The translations under genes and the position numbers were made by a program. Shown here piece by piece: positions 12,645 to 24,994 of a DNA stretch of 64,000 nt. Under the pieces are notes generated by a model. The model was not told the origin of the DNA. It did not search any database and was given only the letters and a program-made list of their open reading frames with translations. The stretch is from Bipolaris cookei (taxonomy: Eukaryota > Ascomycota > Dothideomycetes > Pleosporales > Pleosporaceae), in contig NRSV01000049.1 of NCBI GenBank assembly GCA_002286855.1, positions 210,563 through 274,562 on the forward strand. Direction: 5' to 3'. The first letter of the stretch is position 1. The number at the start of each line of letters is the position of its first letter.

Positions 12645-12836
12645 CTAATCTCCCGAAATGACAGCTAGCTCCTTCGCACACGCTTTTGACTGGCACAATG
12701 CATGAGGCTTGCAGGAGGGCTGCGCATGGTAGCAGGTGCGCTTTCCTTTTGGAGGGTTCCTGCAGAGGGCGATGATGCGCTCGTTGTTTACGAAGATATC
12801 CCAGTACTCGCCTCTCGATAGCCGCTTTATGCGCAT
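12645..12836 (-). CDS. Possible small cysteine-containing protein, 63 aa, doubtful
   Basis: A short ATG frame begins MRIKRLSRGEYWDIFVNNER and ends in a Cys/Lys-rich tail with five cysteines and CQSKACAKELAV. Its composition is more protein-like than the random frames around it, and it lies 128 bp beyond the end of nnf1 on the same strand. There is no signal peptide and I do not recognise a family. It could be a separate small gene, part of an unresolved spliced gene, or chance. Confidence 0.25.
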   Translation of the reverse strand: MRIKRLSRGEYWDIFVNNERIIALCRNPPKGKRTCYHAQPSCKPHALCQSKACAKELAVISGD

Positions 12837-12964
12837 GTCTTACGGCACACTACAGGCCTTTTCGCGAAAGGCTGCTCTCGGTGAGGAGACATTTTAGTGG
12901 CCCTAAATATGCTTGCTGTAACAGTCTTCGAGACTTTCTCAAGAACCATGTTCCCTGTCTAACG

Positions 12965-13689
12965 TCATGTCCGCATTGCCATTTCCAAATCCCTAGTCTC
13001 CTTACTCAAATCTTGTACACTGTCTTGAGCCATTGTTTGCGCGCTGGCTTCTAGATCTTTTATAACATTCTCCAACCCTCTGACTAGGGATTCAATTTCC
13101 GCACGCTGTGCTGTAACGATCGATAGCAGTTCCGTGTTGGCTTGCTGTGTTTCGACAAGCTTGGTGTTCATGGGGGTCGCTTGCTTCTCAAGGAAGGGCA
13201 TGAGATGGGCTAAGTGGATCTCGGCAGGCGAAAGGGTGTGAGGTCTGCGCAGGGTTTAGCATTGCGAGAAGAACCAGGTCGGCGCATGTGTAGTACTTAC
13301 GGCACGGGCGTCTCCACGGGTCCTCCATTTGCACTCTCTTCCGCACGTTTCTTCCGTAGTCTTGCATCTTCTATACATTGGTCTAAAGAGTTGAGTAGCT
13401 TGACTACATTCCTCCTCTCCATAATATCCTCAAAGTTGCTTTTCCATGTTCGATCGAGCTGGTCCACGATCTGGCCCCTCAGGTTGTCTAGAACCTCTGG
13501 GCTATATTGCGCAGCGGTGGGGAAGCATGAAGCAAAGTTCTTGGCCGAGCACTTGTCTAAAGTTGCTTTCGAGGCTTGGTTGAAGACATTGATTAGACCT
13601 TGCGCGCGTGGTCCAGGCGTCTCGGCGATGGGTCGGGCAGGTGTAGGAGAGGGCGAGCGGGAATTAGGATTTGTAGCAGCAGGCATCAT
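12965..13689 (-). CDS. nnf1: Nnf1, kinetochore MIND/Mis12 complex subunit, 222 aa
   Basis: Nnf1 (human PMF1) is one of four MIND-complex proteins linking the inner kinetochore to Ndc80. Exons are 13689-13301 and 13244-12965; the 56-bp intron restores the frame into PPHTLSPAEIHLAHL. The start is the first of two adjacent ATGs; the open frame extends upstream only to a TTG. Family marks are the N-terminal SPSPTPARPIAETPGPRAQG, the helix GLINVFNQASKATLDKCSAK, FASCFPTAAQYSPEVLD, and FEDIMERRNVVKLLNSLDQC. The C-terminal half is predicted coiled coil (VETQQANTELLSIVTAQRAE and following) and ends in a TRDLEMAMRT tail. The length suits the fungal family. The call is from motif recognition. Confidence 0.87.
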
Positions 13690-14776
13690 GGAACGGTTTT
13701 TCAAGAAAAGTTGGTCTCGAATGTGCTACTAACAGGTGTGTGGTTGCTGTATCACAACCAATACCGGCTATGTTTACTCGACAACGCGCTAACTATGCAC
13801 GTGACGACGCGCATCGCTAGGATGCCCCCACTTCCCCGCGCCTATGCTACGTAGCTACGCGCTGACGTGATGAGGTTTCACCAAAAAACATCGTGCCTGT
13901 CTATTGCTCAGACCAGAATTAGATAACTAAGAAGTTTTGGCGACCGCTGATAGATATTGGGTCTACCTAAGTCCAGAGTCTTACCTTGTAGTTGTTGACC
14001 ACATATAAAAAGAGCCCCTTGGTATGTAGGCATACCCATGAGGAGAATGGATTGAATCGAATTTAGGCCACTGAATGTCAGGTATCAGATATAGTTGTAT
14101 TGGAAAAATTATCGTGAATGAATACATGAGAAGACCTTACTTAGCCTTGAAGGACTATAGGATCATGAGCGTCGAGATTTTAGTGGAGAAATCATACAAG
14201 CTGACGAAATGTAAACATGCTATATATTGGAAATGAACAGAGCAGCAATCTATAGTTTAAGCGTTGTGGTTCCTCCCACTATTCCTCTTTTTCATATCCA
14301 TCCGGACTCGCGAGACCAAATGAGAAAACGACCAGCGTTCCATACTTTCTGTTGCATTGCCGAGTTACCACCACCAATTAGTTTCTGTGATATCTAGTTT
14401 CTAGAATGGCAGTTTTCGTGTTGTGTTGTCTGTTCTTGCTGGCGCAGAGAGTTGGGAAGTGGAGTGATGTGGGGGCGCTCACGTGAGTGTATCTCCTGTG
14501 ACGCAGGGCCAACGCATGCCGTTTTCATGGGTTGCGGTACTTCATTGTACAATCTCACGATAATAGCCTCGGCATACAAGTCTACGGCAGCATACGGTCT
14601 TCATTTCGAAGTTGCCGTGTTATGCATCGGTTGGACAATCTCGGCGCAACCTGCATGCCAATGCGAACACTGCCGCCGCCACCATCCTGAATCCTGCGCT
14701 TATATGTCCCAAACCTTCCCCTCGTCTCTTCGAGTAGTGACACGGCATTTATCTTGACCCTCGATCGGCAATCAAC
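13690..14776. other. Intergenic region between nnf1 and the F-box gene
   Basis: Divergent promoter space of about 1.1 kb. No coding frame, tRNA or repeat was recognised. Confidence 0.5.
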
Positions 14777-17282
14777 ATGGATGATCTGCCCTCATACGAA
14801 GCTGCTACTTGTCCCAATGCTTGGACACTCATTGCGCCATACCTACCTTCCCAAGCACTATGCTCTGCAGCGTTGGTCTCTCGAAAATGGAACAAGATTT
14901 TTACACCGTGCCTCTGGGGAAGTCCAGCCTCTCATTTTGGAGAGCAAAATGATGTTGTTTTTGGTATAGAAGAATGACGCATAGAGCAGGAAATATCTAC
15001 TAACCCACACATCAGTGGCTCTGACGCGATTTAAGCGTATTCTGCCCAATGCACGCGCTTCTGTGTGTGAGCTCACGCACACGCTCTGTCTTCCCCCTGC
15101 CCATGTCGAAATATATTCTGGTCCGCATTCAGAGTGGCTTCGAGCCTGTTTGGAATACCTCCCTCGTCTCCAATGTTTAATAGTCAATGGTCTTCCATTT
15201 TTTGATCATGCAAGCCTTCTTAGCCTTCGGTATTCAAGCCAGCGGCTGAAGGCTAAATTTGCAGTGTTCAGTTTGAGACTGCTTGACGCCTCGGACTGTA
15301 TGAATGCCACATCAGCAGGGCTTACAGAAGCTCTTCCACATTTCCCTGATCTTGTCTCTTTGGATTTGTCCAAGACTAGAGCCGCTAGAGGCAAGTCGGT
15401 GCTGTTAGCTCTCAAGCACCTTCTCAACCTGCGTATTCTCAACCTCTGCGGCATTGGCCTGAAAGATGAAGATTTCTCGATAGTCGCGCACTCGATCAAA
15501 AGTCGGGTCAGAAGTCTTGATATCAGCAACAACCTCTTGACAGATACTAGCACGCGACTTCTCCTTGAACTCTGCCTCAAAGAGATAGTAATCACTCCAC
15601 ATACATACCGGGGTCGTTTGGCACCTGTTGAGCAAGAGCAAGGGGTTAATGAAATGGATGTATTCGAGTCCGAGAACCTTGTAGGACGTCTTCATAAAAG
15701 GCTCACTGGAGGTTTTGTTGGCACACTACCAATCGAGGAAGCACGAGATGTTGGGATATCACATCTCTACTTATCAGCAAACAGCATTACCATTGAAGGA
15801 ATATCTTCTCTGCTAAGATCAGGGCGCCTTAAGGTTCTGGATGCAGGCATATTGCCTGCTACGATCAGAAATCCTTGTCCTGTCAATCCAGGTTCTGGAG
15901 AAGACGACATGACGTTGCCGAGTGTAGCCAATTTGGTGCCCATCCTGTCCGAATTCGCACGTCACAAGTTGAGGTATGTCAGACTCAACTATCAAATAGT
16001 GACGGAAGATGCTCCCATCGAGAGAGCTACATCGCCACATGTAGAACTTTATGGAGGACTTGGTGCTTATGAGCGTCCAGAAGTTCATGAGCTTGAAACT
16101 ACTGAGTTGTCGATGTCTGAACTTGACTCAGAATTCACAACTGTTCAGGAAATCGCAGATTCTTCATATCTAGTCGAGCTGCCTGGCTCTTTCCCACCGG
16201 CTGAACTGTCGAATTATGCGTCTTTAAGTATAGTCGCCAGTGGTCATGTGGTAGTAGATGCACCAAGCCCAACTCCCAGCATTATTCTACAGCCGTCGTC
16301 GAGCCAACAAGAGTCCATAAATTACCCAAATCAGACGGGCTTACCACTATCTCCAATCAGTCCTCTTCATCAAAGCTTCGAAAACCACAGATGTAGTGGC
16401 GAGGGAGACTTGTCCTCATCATGGAGTCCTTTGCTGCTTCCGCCCACGCCTACCCCTGATATGCAATTCCCATCTGCACCTGTTTTTGAAACGATATCTC
16501 AAGAAAAAACCCTGAATCAGTTTGAAGACATGAAAGCTCGGCTAGAATACCGCCAATCACAAGAACCTCGTCTGCATCCAGGAATGCTACCCAATCTACA
16601 CACTCTGGTCCTCACCAGTGTACCTATCGCAGCTGAAAAGTGCGTAGTGGATCGAATCATACAGTTCATCAAAGATGCGGCAGATGAGGCTTCGATTGCT
16701 AGACAACGAGCCGAACACACTTATGCGCTCCCTCCTGGTCGCAGGCGTGCTGTGGCTGAAGAGGAGTATGCGCGCAGCTTGTTTGCCCTCCGACGTATTG
16801 TCCTGGAAATGGCTTCTCCACAGTCGGCACCCAAGAAGATATCTACCAGTTGGCGTGCTTATCCCATGAGGTCGACCACTGAGGATGCTGATTCGGAGGC
16901 CTTTTGGGAAGCTGCGTCGCACGACTTTTCATTCTTTGGTGACGAAGAGTGTGGACAGCCCAGTCATGCTCTGGTTCGTCCGCTGCCTTTGGCAGCCATG
17001 AGCGGGCTTAAACTTGCTATTGATCATACTCACCCAGTTCCTGAGCCTAGGGAACCCGAAGTTAGCCCCAGAAGATTGCTTGACGTGATAGGAGAGGTCG
17101 GTAAATTTCGAAGAGAAAGGAAGGCTGTCTATGACGAGTTGATAGCGACGGGTGAGGTTAATCCTGATGTCAAAGGTTACTGGCCTGGAGACATCACTAT
17201 TGTGAGAACGCCACTGAATGCGGAAGCTGGAGAGCTTGATTGTTATGGAAATCGATACGAGTCTGGGTGGTACTATCGGTGA
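14777..17282 (+). CDS. F-box / leucine-rich-repeat protein, 817 aa
   Basis: This is probably a substrate adaptor of an SCF-type ubiquitin ligase. Exons are 14777-14963 and 15016-17282; the 52-bp intron has a CTAAC branch and a TCAG acceptor and splits a Val codon. Residues 1-60 form an F-box-like domain (AWTLIAPYLPSQALCSAALV, SRKWNKIFTPCLWGSP). Residues about 80-330 contain leucine-rich repeats (LRLLDASDCMNATSAGLTEA, LVSLDLSKTRAARGKSVLLA, LNLRILNLCGIGLKDEDFSI, VRSLDISNNLLTDTSTRLLL). The middle, about 370-540, is Ser/Pro-rich and probably disordered. The last 250 residues contain another conserved block, LHPGMLPNLHTLVLTSVPIA, and a long charged helix. The target is unknown. Confidence 0.85.
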
Positions 17283-18043
17283 TTGCTCTGCTAACATGGG
17301 AAAAAAGGAAGCTGTGCGATGACGTATGGCTTAATATGCAGAAGAGGCGTGATTTGACCCAATACGACATTGCAAGCCTGGTGACCAACTCTGAGATAAC
17401 GAGCCTGTCAACGGGGACCTTCACCTCTCTTTTGCCCGACTGTAATGGGCCCTGTTAGTGAAGCAAAGTATTATATTAAGGTTGCTTCCGTGTAAATGTG
17501 TGAGAGGAGACCAATCAAAAAAAATTCAAAGTTTCTGATATATTGCAGGCGAGGGTCGCGGAAAAAAAACAAGGTCAACGCTCGTGCCGGATTATTCGCA
17601 GTATTAACAGAACAGTTCGCATGCAACCCCCAATAGTCCCGTAGTGGTTCGCTATGATGACTAGAATAGTATTGATTCTCCGAGCGGGGCGGCCTCTTAG
17701 TAGTCGTAGCGGTTATTTGTGGAGCTCATGGGATATGGGGTGACGGGCAGCCCAGTATCGAATAGTAGTTCAGAGTAGGCCGTCCGGGCGTGGGTGCTTT
17801 GTGGCATGCCTGGATCATTGCGTCTTGCGAACTGGTCCACCTACCGTCTTGGCACACTAACCGGATCGGTTATCCCCGGGCTGGATCTCACCAAGCAGGG
17901 CCATCGCATTATCACGCTTTTGCACAGATTCAATGCACACGTTGTCTTGTCAGGCTACTCGGTGAGATACGCAAGTCGCCGGCGCGTTATTCTGCGACCT
18001 CGAGCCCATCCCTGTCGGCTTCCCAACACGCCACGCTGTCTAC
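17283..18043. other. Intergenic region before nto1
   Basis: About 760 bp with an A-rich tract near 17515-17570. Open frames at 17790-18156 are not convincing and run into the nto1 start in other frames. Confidence 0.5.
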
Positions 18044-21000
18044 ATGGCGCCAATCGACACTCCACGACCACGCGTGAGAAGTACACGACCACACCGGCGA
18101 TACATATCCGACTCGGCTCCTGTCAACAAGCGGCGCAAATACATACCAGGCGGTAGAGGGGGCGGTGGACAATACGTCGACTTCGAAGGGCCAGAAACAC
18201 CAGGGTACAGCTACACGGGCGCCCGCAGTCGCGCAGGGAGACAGGACCTTTCCATACCGGCGCCATCACCTTCATACTCTCGACCCCGACGCGAACGGCC
18301 GTCAGCTGGACCTCGCTCCAGTTCGGCCGCTGCAGTTGCCGCCGCCGTGGCTCAGAACGATGGATTCAAGCCGCGTGAAGAGAGATCTTGGGATGAATTC
18401 CACCCGGATCTCGACATAGATGCCGAATTCCCCGTCTATAGCGCAGACCAGATTGATGGCATCAGTCCTGCAGAGAGTGCCTCCGGCACCCCACAGGACG
18501 CCTCGTCCAGTGGCCAATATGCGATTGATACGGGTCTTTCCGCCGTCCTCGATGGCATGCGGGCACAACAGGTGGAGACTGCCGAGCAAGAGGACGCGAG
18601 TGCGTTTATTACGCCAAAGCGACGCCCCGGACGGCCCCCGCGCGACAGACACTCTATGCTCGCGGGATTGGGCTCCCCTCCTCGACCGCGCATCAATCCG
18701 CTTCCGACGATGAACCCCCGCGAGAAACTGAATTTGCCCAAGCCGTCAGTGCGCCAAGTAGACCCTTTCAAAGAGCACGAGGAAAGCGAAGGAGTCAAAG
18801 TCAATTATGTGGACAAGACCATGGCAAGCATTGGCTATCAGGAGAGCGAGGTCTTTGCAAGAAGTTCAGAGAATAGCCTGATTAGACTTCCCGAAGGCTC
18901 AATCGAAGAAGATCTCGATCTCACATTGCAGACAGAGGCTGAGGGAACTACAGGCGCAGTTGCCATAGGCCGCGTAGAGTACGACATGGACGAACAGGAT
19001 GAACGATGGCTGGAAGCGCTCAATGTGCAGAGAAAAGAAGAAGGCGTCGAAGGTATTAAACCGGCAATCTTCGAGGTCACCATTACTCAGATTGAGAAGG
19101 AATGGCATGCGTTAGAGAAGCGTAAGTTGGGCCGAGGTCGGTTTATGTCCATAGTGGGCTAACTGACGTGTAAAAGGCATACCTAAACCAAATCCCAAGC
19201 CGCCACAGACCCATCGCCCACGATCTAGCAGTGCGGCCGCTGTCAATGGCGAGCCTGCTGGACAAGGCGAAGAACAGGACACAAAATGTGCCATTTGCGA
19301 TGATGGCGATTGCGAGAACACCAATGCTATAGTATTCTGCGATGGCTGCGATCTGGCTGTGCATCAAGAATGTTACGGCGTGCCCTTTATTCCAGAAGGC
19401 CAGTGGCTATGCAGACGGTGCCAGCTAGTAGGGCGTGGTACACCTGCTAGTGAGCTTCCGGTACGTCTTATCAATATACACTCTCCTATACTTATACTGA
19501 TTGTTATAGGGTTGCATTTTCTGTCCAAATGTAGACGGAGCATTCAAACAAACGACGACGATGAAGTGGGCACATTTGTTGTGCGCCATGTGGATTCCAG
19601 AGGTATCACTTGGTAACGCAACTTTCCAAGAACCAGTACAAGATGTTGAAAAGGTGCCCAAAACACGCTGGAAACTGGTAAGATCACGATACCGTGTTCA
19701 CCTCTACATCAGACTGACCAAAGTACAGTCATGCTACATCTGCAAACAGAAGATGGGCGCTTGTATCCAGTGTGGACACAAATCATGTTTTGAGGCTTTC
19801 CACGTGACGTGTGCGCGCAGAGCCAGACTGTGTCTACGCATGAAGGCATCGCAATCGGCAAATGCACAGGATGCAACTGTGCTCAAAGCCTATTGCGACC
19901 GTCACACTCCATCTGACTGGAAGCGGGAATATGATGTTGAGAGCGCGATTGCAGATGCAAAGGCCTTTTACCGCCATACAATGCGTCATGTCCGATGGCC
20001 AGACAGTCAAGCCTACGCTCTTTCTATCGGCTCATCGCATGCAATGCCTTCCATTGAGGGGCCAGATGACGATGGTACAGGCTCCAACAAGCGCAAACGT
20101 GCATCAGGTACAAAGTCCTGGAGACTTCCCTCTGGAGCCCCTGTTGTTCCGCAGGCCGTATACCACAATGTCGAAAATACGCTGATAAGATTCAATGTTC
20201 GCAAGCGCAAGGAGTTTGTGCAGGACGCTTGCAAATACTGGACATTGAAGAGGGAGGCACGACGTGGTGCTGCTCTCCTCAAGCGTCTTCAGCTGCAAAT
20301 GGAAGCCTTCTCATCCATGGAGATTACCCGTCGTAACTTTGCAGGCATGGGCGCAGCCGGCAGACCTCGACTTCAGCGACGCATCGAATTCGCTGAGCGC
20401 CTTGAAGATGACATGGAACAGATTCGTGTGCTTTGCGAAATGGTCAAACAGCGAGAGGCTGAAAAGCTCAAGGATGTTCTCATCTTGCAGCAGATTGTGG
20501 ATTGCATTTATTTTCCCATCCCGACACTACTGCAGCCCATTTTAGCTCGAGCACAAGCGTAAGCAGCCCACCATGCACTCTTAGTTAATCTTCTACTAAC
20601 CTTGTATCAGACTCGATAGTCGAGGCTACTTTAACGACGGATTCAATCATCTTCAGACCAAACTTGACGAAAAGTTCTACACATCCGTCCAGTCATTCAA
20701 CGACGATATGGCAGCGGTTTTGAGCGCTGAACTTGGGTTTGCTGCTGTTACCAACATCAATGATGCTGAACAACAACTAAACCTGGTTTCTCACAACAGT
20801 CTGACGTCTGAGCAGAAAGAGATGAAGAAAATTGTCAAGCGAATCACCAAAGTCTTGCAACCTAGCTTTGAAGATGCAATGCGAAAGGAATCCGAGTTGG
20901 CTGGCAGGCCGTATGAAAAACTACCCGACCTCGAGACGCTCCTCAACCAGAAGCTTCAATGCAGACCCAGTGTTCTCTCGCACGACGAAAACATCCGACA

Positions 21001-21568
21001 AATCACTGAGATCGACCAGCCAAACACTGCACAGGCTCAAGAAGATGCTATCGACGGAGAAGAGGCTGCTGCAATGGCGCAGAAGCCCGAGGAGATGCAA
21101 ATGGCGCCCACACCTGACGAGAACGCTGCTGATGCAGATCGGATACATGATGAAGCGGCCGACGAGGCAGCGATTGCTCTACAGCTCGGCCAAGATGCAC
21201 TGCAGGTGCCAAGGAATCAGTCTCAAAGCGATGCTCTCGCAGAAAACCACGCTCATGTTAACGGCCGCCCAGAGCCTTTGACTCCTCCGAGATCTGAGAA
21301 GAACCTGCTCAACCCGCTGGGTAACGGCGGCGTGCCCTGGTACCTTGAAACTTTCGACGTGCACGGCACCACCGTGTATGAGGAAAGATACACGGGCCGT
21401 GAGGTGCTTCGAGACATGAGCGAGGAATTGAGCGAGCTCGACGACGATGAATTGGATGGCCTTGCTGACTCAGATCCTGTTAGGCCTGTAGACACGTCTG
21501 ATGCAAACGTAGCGGCGATCAAGAAAGCAGTGGCACGCAAACGGCAGAAGCGATCGAGGGGTTGGTAG
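18044..21568 (+). CDS. nto1: Nto1-type PHD-finger protein (BRPF-like NuA3 histone acetyltransferase subunit), 1105 aa
   Basis: Nto1 is the scaffold and reader subunit of the NuA3 H3 acetyltransferase, related to animal BRPF/JADE. Exons are 18044-19121, 19177-19460, 19510-19677, 19729-20558 and 20611-21568; introns are 55, 49, 51 and 52 bp. An AT-hook-like RRPGRPPRD lies near residue 195. An EPL1-like region runs about 240-359 and includes YDMDEQDERWLEALN. A PHD finger spans about 397-443 (CAICDDGDCENTNAIVFCDG to CRRC). An extended PHD/zinc-knuckle follows at about 455-565 (CIFCPN, WAHLLCAMWIPE, SCYICKQKMGACIQCGHKSC, FHVTCARRARLC). The BRPF-like helical linker is NTLIRFNVRKRKEFVQDACK. No bromodomain is seen, as in yeast Nto1. 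The third intron is in frame and stop-free, so its retention would add 17 residues inside the extended PHD. Confidence 0.9.
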
Positions 21569-22255
21569 GTAAGTGTGGCAGATACTGTATTCTTTGTTTT
21601 CTTTTACTTTTCTTGCGCATGGGCCACTCACGTCGCATCTTGTATTATCTTTGGCATTTGTAATATACCTTCTTAGTGGGTTGGAAGGTGTACTGCAGGC
21701 GTACGGCGTGTGGCGTAAATTTCACAGTGGGGACTGGTCAGCGCATATCCATATGTTGTTTCGGATAGGGTACATTGATATGGCGCAACTGGTTGGCTGC
21801 TGGCTGCACGGAATCCCATAGGCAAGGGCAACGAAGTGTCGGATGCAAGACGCCTGAATATGAACTTGAGTTGACGATTCGGATTGCCGGTCATGGCCTA
21901 TCTGGTTAAAGACGTTGGGAGCAGATGAGGATGAGGAGCCGAGCCTCACGGGCCGGCTAGCAGAGTTGCTGCATGGCCGGTGCCCCTAGCGGTTGCCTCA
22001 CTCAGCTGCCTGGTGCTTTGTCGTTTTCATGCTCATACAAATAGCAGCCAGTCTCGCCTTGTGCCTTGACTCCCCTTCACCTCCTCTTCCACTTTTACTC
22101 CACTTCAGTGCCGCACCGGTCATTTTAGCGCGACGCTTACTAAGTGAGACGCGGCTACGGTCGATCAGCCCTGCCAAAAAAACCGCCTAAACTCCAGCTT
22201 CAGCAAACACCTTTCCTCAGCCAACAAACTCCTGACCCACCACGACATCATCACC
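21569..22255. other. Intergenic region between nto1 and the RRM gene
   Basis: About 690 bp. Pyrimidine-rich sequence just before 22200 is consistent with a promoter and leader. No gene is supported. Confidence 0.5.
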
Positions 22256-23246
22256 ATGGAATACGAGAACGAACAGCGCCCCTACGACGGTGTGTTTGCC
22301 TGCCTGTGCCTTGTTTGCTGTGTACTGACTGCATCCCAGATGAGCCTCGCGGCTACGAACGCGATCGCAGCCGGTCTCCGCGTGCTGACCGTCGCGATGA
22401 CGGAGCGCGTCCTCGCAGCGCCTCTCCAGGTGGTCGCGATAGCCGGTAAGTTCCTGCCCTTGCTCTTGTCTCCTCTTGATGGCACAGTTCGCTAACGTCG
22501 ATGCAGTGGTCCGCCCCCGGAGCGCAGGAACGATGACGACGAGAGCCGCAACTCGGGCTCCAACCTCTTCGTCACCGGTATTCACCCTACTCTCACCGAG
22601 GACGAAGTCACGCGTCTCTTCGAGAAGTACGGCGACGTCGAGCAGTGCAACATCATGCGCGACCCCCACACCAAGGAGTCTCGCGGCTTCGGGTTCGTCA
22701 AGATGGTTACTGCTGAGCAGGCCGATAATGCCAAGGAGGGACTGCAAGGAGAAGTTCACCAAGGCCGTACATTGAGTATCGAAAAGGCTCGCCGTGCACG
22801 CCCTCGCACACCAACCCCGGGCAAATACTACGGTCCTCCCAAGCGCGGTAAGTGCGCCTGTTTACATGGCTGGTGATGAGGCTGACAATATATTAGAGTT
22901 TGGCGGGCGCGGCCGGGGCGGTCCTCGCTACGGCGGCGATCGCGACTCGTACGACCGTCGCGGCGGTGGATACGGCAGACGCGATGACTATGGCTCTCGC
23001 AGCTCGCGGTACGATGATCGTGGCTATGGAGCTGGCCGCCGTGATGACTATCCCCGGGGTGTTGACCGCTATGCTTCGGAGCGCAGGTACGACCGTCGTG
23101 GTGGCGGCGGTGACTACTATGACAGGCCTCCTCCGCCAGCTGCCGGTGCCTACGATGCCGCTCCTCCCCGTGACGCGTACGGAGGTGGAAGTGGAGGTGG
23201 AGGTCGCTCGTACAACGAGGGTGATTACGATCGCTCATACCGCTAG
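22256..23246 (+). CDS. Tra2-like RNA-binding protein with one RRM and an RGG/RD-rich tail, 276 aa
   Basis: This is probably a splicing regulator of the transformer-2/SR-like class. Exons are 22256-22289, 22340-22445, 22507-22847 and 22897-23246; introns are 50, 61, 49 bp long. The N-terminus is an RS-like region (ERDRSRSPRADRR, RPRSASPGGRDSR). The RRM spans about residues 66-143, with RNP2 LFVTGI and RNP1 RGFGFVKM and the segment LTEDEVTRLFEKYGDVEQCN. It is followed by RRARPRTPTPGKYYG, the linker typical of Tra2 proteins. The tail is a Gly/Arg/Asp/Tyr-rich low-complexity region (GGRGRGGPRYGGDRDSYDRR and similar) ending DYDRSYR. The first coding exon is only 34 bp, so alternative splicing of the gene itself would be easy. 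RNA targets are unknown. Confidence 0.87.
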
Positions 23247-24994
23247 CTACCCAGCTGACCCAGGCAGAACCCAAGCGGTACTAAGTTAGGGTTCGTATGG
23301 CTTCCTCGGTTTGGCGCCTTTTCCAGCACTTCACTTCTGTAATCCTATGACTACTTCACTGGGGTTCAGTTTAATACGGCTTTTACACAAAGGGCATGTG
23401 GTCGACAAAAGTTCATCGCTATGGTTCACGGCAGCGCAGGTAGCACTCTACCGTTGTCTGCCTTCTTGCAGCTCGACATGATATTATCCTTCGTCAGCTC
23501 GGTAATTTCCTTGGAAAATCGGTTCAGCACTTCGCTAAATGCTTTCGGGGCATCATCTATAGCCCTTGGGACCATCAATCATCTTGATCGACACCAAATT
23601 GTACTTCTATCTCCTGTCCTTCGATGCAACCTGGACGTCCAGTAGCCAGTCCACACCACCTTTCCGCATGATCAGCACTGTCTAAATACTTTCACTATCA
23701 TCCACCATAACCGCCATCATGTCAGCGCAGCCCCTCCCGACTCAGTAGCATAATTGGGCCTAAAAGTTTCGCCGTCGAAAATTTACAGCCTTTCGCATTG
23801 TAGACTGGCAAGATGATGACTGTAGATGCATCGCTGCCACCGCCCGTCCACGTGCTTTGTCTGACGCATGTCGGAATGCCAAGACTAGCCGTTTGGCCGA
23901 GTCGTGCATAGATATCAAAGTCTGTGATTATAGCTTGTAAATGAGCAGTTTGCTCGACGCAAACGGTTGTAATACGTGCGGGCTCTAAGGTACATACAGT
24001 GCAAGGTGCGTGGCCCCTCCCCAAACTTTATTCACCTGACTTCCTTTTTTTGGTCACACGTGGTTTGCTCATCACCGCACTTCATTTCGACTGTGCACCG
24101 AATGCAAAGTCTGAGAATATGTCCGTTCACGCAGCCCTTTCTACCAACTATCTTTGCAAGCCATCGCCTCTAGGCTCTGATTAGATGTCTCAATCCCAAG
24201 ATGGAGCGCGCGCACATAGCTGCTTGTGCTGTCGCAGCTTAGATTGCTTGCATGTAGGTGTGCATATGCTTGACAATGATTCCACTTATGTTCCTGGACC
24301 TGCGATGTAACTCGCCAGTTAATCAGCTAAGCTTGTAAAATTACACAATGTCATAGTTTAGACCATTTTTTGAGCGGCCTGGGGTACACACTGGTCTGTT
24401 TCGACAGGTAGAAAACTAAAATCTGTGCCACCATCAAATCAGCTTTCACACGGTGAATTTTGCCACTTTGTACTACTAGCATTTGCTTCAGTGTAGCGAT
24501 TGTGGCGCTTCCAAGCTAATCGAAGCGTTGTAGTATTCTTGGGGATCGACCCGCTGGACGCCATACTGATTCGGCTCCCGTGCAAGGGTCCTTGTGAGTG
24601 GGTCATTTGAGGGTTAACTTAAAACGACACAAGCCCGCATCGACAGGTTACCAGCCTGACGGCGGCGACACGTTAGGGGAGTACGCGGTCACATCCATGG
24701 CATCCTGTTTCCCCTCTCTTCTCAGCCCACTCTAGGGCGTTTTAGCAGTCGTGTTACCTGCGTCTGTTCGCAAAGGGACACGACAGCAACTTGGCATTAA
24801 TCTTGCCGCGCGGACACCTCCACATCGTGGTCAGCTTTCATAGTAAGGATACACCCAGTCAGTCCGACGTAAGCCTGATTTAACCTTCTCGCAGTGGACT
24901 CTTGTAGGCCTCTCACACAGCCCACGTCTCCATCTATACCATCTCGGCTTTCTCGGTTTCCAAGTCGCTCTCTCCATCCCCTTCCTTACGCACT
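23247..24994. other. Intergenic region, nothing firm
   Basis: 1.75 kb. A minus-strand frame at 23722-24024 (about 100 aa) has no recognised family or supporting splice structure. C/T-rich sequence at about 24900-24990 fits the leader of the next gene. Confidence 0.45.

Noticed and set aside
22217..22762. 181-aa frame antisense to the Tra2-like gene
   Set aside because: It mirrors exons and introns of a well-supported gene and has no recognisable domain; long antisense frames are expected in GC-rich coding DNA.
23722..24024. 100-aa minus-strand frame with GIPTCVRQSTWTGGGSDAST
   Set aside because: Slightly protein-like, but no family, no intron support and no neighbouring fragments that extend it.
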